Shown here one piece after another: positions 62,701-64,000 of a stretch of DNA of 64,000 bases. The DNA comes from Hevea brasiliensis (taxonomy: Eukaryota; Streptophyta; Magnoliopsida; Malpighiales; Euphorbiaceae): the NCBI RefSeq assembly GCF_030052815.1, contig NC_079510.1, forward strand, positions 43,193,225 to 43,257,224, written 5' to 3'. Within the stretch, counting starts at the first letter, position 1. Each line of letters begins with the position of its first letter. Both the position numbers and the translations under genes were made by a program. Under the pieces are notes generated by a model. That model did not search any database and was not told the DNA's origin. It saw only the letters and a list, made by a program, of their open reading frames with translations.

Positions 62701-63293
62701 TAAATTTTCCTTCAGAAAAATAAAAATAGAATAATTATTTTTGTTTCATGCTGTCTTATAACATGTCATTTATGATTGGGGCAATATTTAAGGGAAAATA
62801 GACTTTTAAGTTTTAAGGGCATAAACTCAGATAAGGAAGCAACTGTATTTTAGAAATATAACTTTTTTTTTTTTTTAATTATAAGCATACCTTTCATAAA
62901 AAAAAAAAAAAAAAAAAAAGAAGCATACCTCAAGTGCAATTTAGGGAATTTACTAATACCTCAAGGGCATAAAATTTTAGTCCTTTCTCCTTTAATCTCC
63001 GCACATACATTATTTTTCTGTTCTTTCTTTTGTGCTTGAGCAAGCATTTCTTTGTTTATTGCATTATTATGTTTTGTTTTCTTGACTTGGGTATGCATCT
63101 CTGTGAGCTCTTCACTGATTTTTTTTTTTGTGTTCCTTGATTGTATGAAATTATGGCCTTATAGTCTTGTTTTGATAATGTTATTATCCTTGTAGCCTTG
63201 TTTTGACAATCTTATTAATTCAGGAACTCTGTATTTTGTTGGATGATTACTGGGAACGCATGAATCTAAAAGTTCCTATATACTTCTCTGCTG
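56732..63293 (+). CDS. CPSF73-II: CPSF73-II / INTS11-type RNA endonuclease, 5' part
   Basis: A zinc-dependent metallo-beta-lactamase/beta-CASP nuclease, orthologous to Arabidopsis CPSF73-II and animal Integrator subunit 11, which cleaves nascent RNA in the nucleus (family knowledge). Coding exons: 56732-56756, 56853-57030, 57132-57204, 57847-57964, 58644-58717, 59779-59915, 60820-60883, 61664-61729, 63224-63293. All are GT-AG and phase-consistent, about 268 codons so far. Visible motifs are [18 protein letters not shown] at the start, FDCGMHMG (motif 1 Asp), THFHLDHVGA (HxHxDH, across an intron), AGHVLGAAM (motif 3 His), [14 protein letters not shown] (motif 4 Asp) and TESTYA opening the beta-CASP domain. 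The remaining half lies past the right edge. All catalytic residues in view are intact. Confidence 0.94.
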
Positions 63294-64000
63294 GTATGCT
63301 ATGTGTCCTATTCTTTCCTTGTTCATATTTAGCGTATGTATGATTAGTCAAACGTTGTTTTTTATTATCAAAATACCTCTGTAATCCATTCCATAGTGAT
63401 TTTTTTTTACTAGATTTCTTATTCCCTTTGCATAATAAATTTAAGAACTGAGGGGTTGATACTTGATAACTTGATGTCAACAATTGTCATTAAATTAGTA
63501 GGCATTACCACATTATTTACTGCCTCAAAATATTGACCACGTCAAAGAAGATAGTAAGATACCACTAGAGGGGATAGGTAGTACAATTCTTTCATACAGA
63601 ATTTATCTTATCTTGAAATTGTCAAGATCTATATTTGTGAGTGCATACATCATATTATGTTGAATTCGTGATTAAAGAGGTTTCCTTTTGAGACTTACAG
63701 AGACGAGTTACATTTACTGGCAAAGACTACCACGTTTGCATGGCTGTCATTGTGCCTTTGAGATGGAAAAATTACAGATCAGCCTTCGTAAATAATTAGA
63801 AATATTTTTGTAATAATTTTTATTGTTTCTTAACAATGTTTGCCTATGTGAATCCATTATTCAAGCAAGTCCTTAAGTGTTAGTCTTCTAGTCATCTCAG
63901 CTTTAAAAATCTTTATGTTTCATAATTTATTTAGCCCTAATATATAGGATTTTAATAGCTTGTTAAGAGAGTTTGTGTCTGTGTGTGTGTTTTCCCAGTT
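63294..64000 (+). other. CPSF73-II: Intron of CPSF73-II running off the window
   Basis: AT-rich intron sequence after a GT donor at 63294. The window ends in a TG-repeat/pyrimidine stretch and TTTTCCCAG at 63991-63999, which could be the acceptor of the next exon, but only one base follows it. Confidence 0.55.

Noticed and set aside
1..64000. CRISPR arrays, operons, defence islands or other prokaryote-type systems
   Set aside because: No regularly spaced repeats or gene clusters; spliced plant genes and plant retroelements show this is a eukaryotic chromosome.

Overview
The window is nuclear DNA from a eudicot plant. It is AT-rich, and its long genes are split by short GT-AG introns. The three spliced housekeeping genes have close plant orthologues, and the rest is LTR and non-LTR retrotransposons, solo LTRs, TA microsatellites and poly-T runs. 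Several protein families would suit a woody rosid (for example Malpighiales), but I cannot name the species from sequence alone.

Layout. (1) 1-3339 is the 5' end of a minus-strand Ty3/gypsy (Athila-like) element: LTR, tRNA-Asp-type primer site and a frameshifted gag running off the left edge. (2) It is inserted in 'copy A', a wrecked LRR receptor-like-protein (RLP) gene. Copy A keeps a coding fragment (3340-3955), a foreign LTR-like block (3956-4669) and a long 5' flank reaching about 13777, interrupted by a 3.6 kb solo LTR with target-site duplication (9306-12896). (3) 'Copy B' (15723-20139, flank to about 22650) is a paralogous RLP gene. Both coding halves are open, but a 1.58 kb solo LTR with a perfect 5-bp duplication splits them. 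Matching 5' flanks show that A and B come from one segmental duplication, whose far end lies by the 3' end of the dynamin gene.

(4) 22676-33954 (minus) is a complete 16-exon dynamin-related GTPase, DRP1C-like, 614 aa. Its 4.4 kb intron 12 carries an RTE-type LINE. (5) 36055-42212 (minus) is a complete 11-exon MAP70 microtubule-associated protein, 626 aa. (6) 42.7-54.4 kb is gene-poor and AT-rich. It holds a pol-less copia element with two LTRs and a gag relic (45766-47630) and a second, nearly full-length RTE LINE with a 17-bp perfect duplication (49829-53106). (7) 54436-55623 (plus) is an intronless F-box gene. (8) From about 56110 to the right edge (plus) is the 5' part of a CPSF73-II/INTS11-type metallo-beta-lactamase/beta-CASP endonuclease gene.

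The intact genes are unrelated cellular functions: membrane scission, cortical microtubules, ubiquitin ligase adaptor and RNA 3'-end processing. They form no pathway. The most interesting content is evolutionary: an RLP tandem pair, both members broken by independent LTR insertions, and a set of insertions whose exact target-site duplications can be read. I found no evidence for a new biological system.
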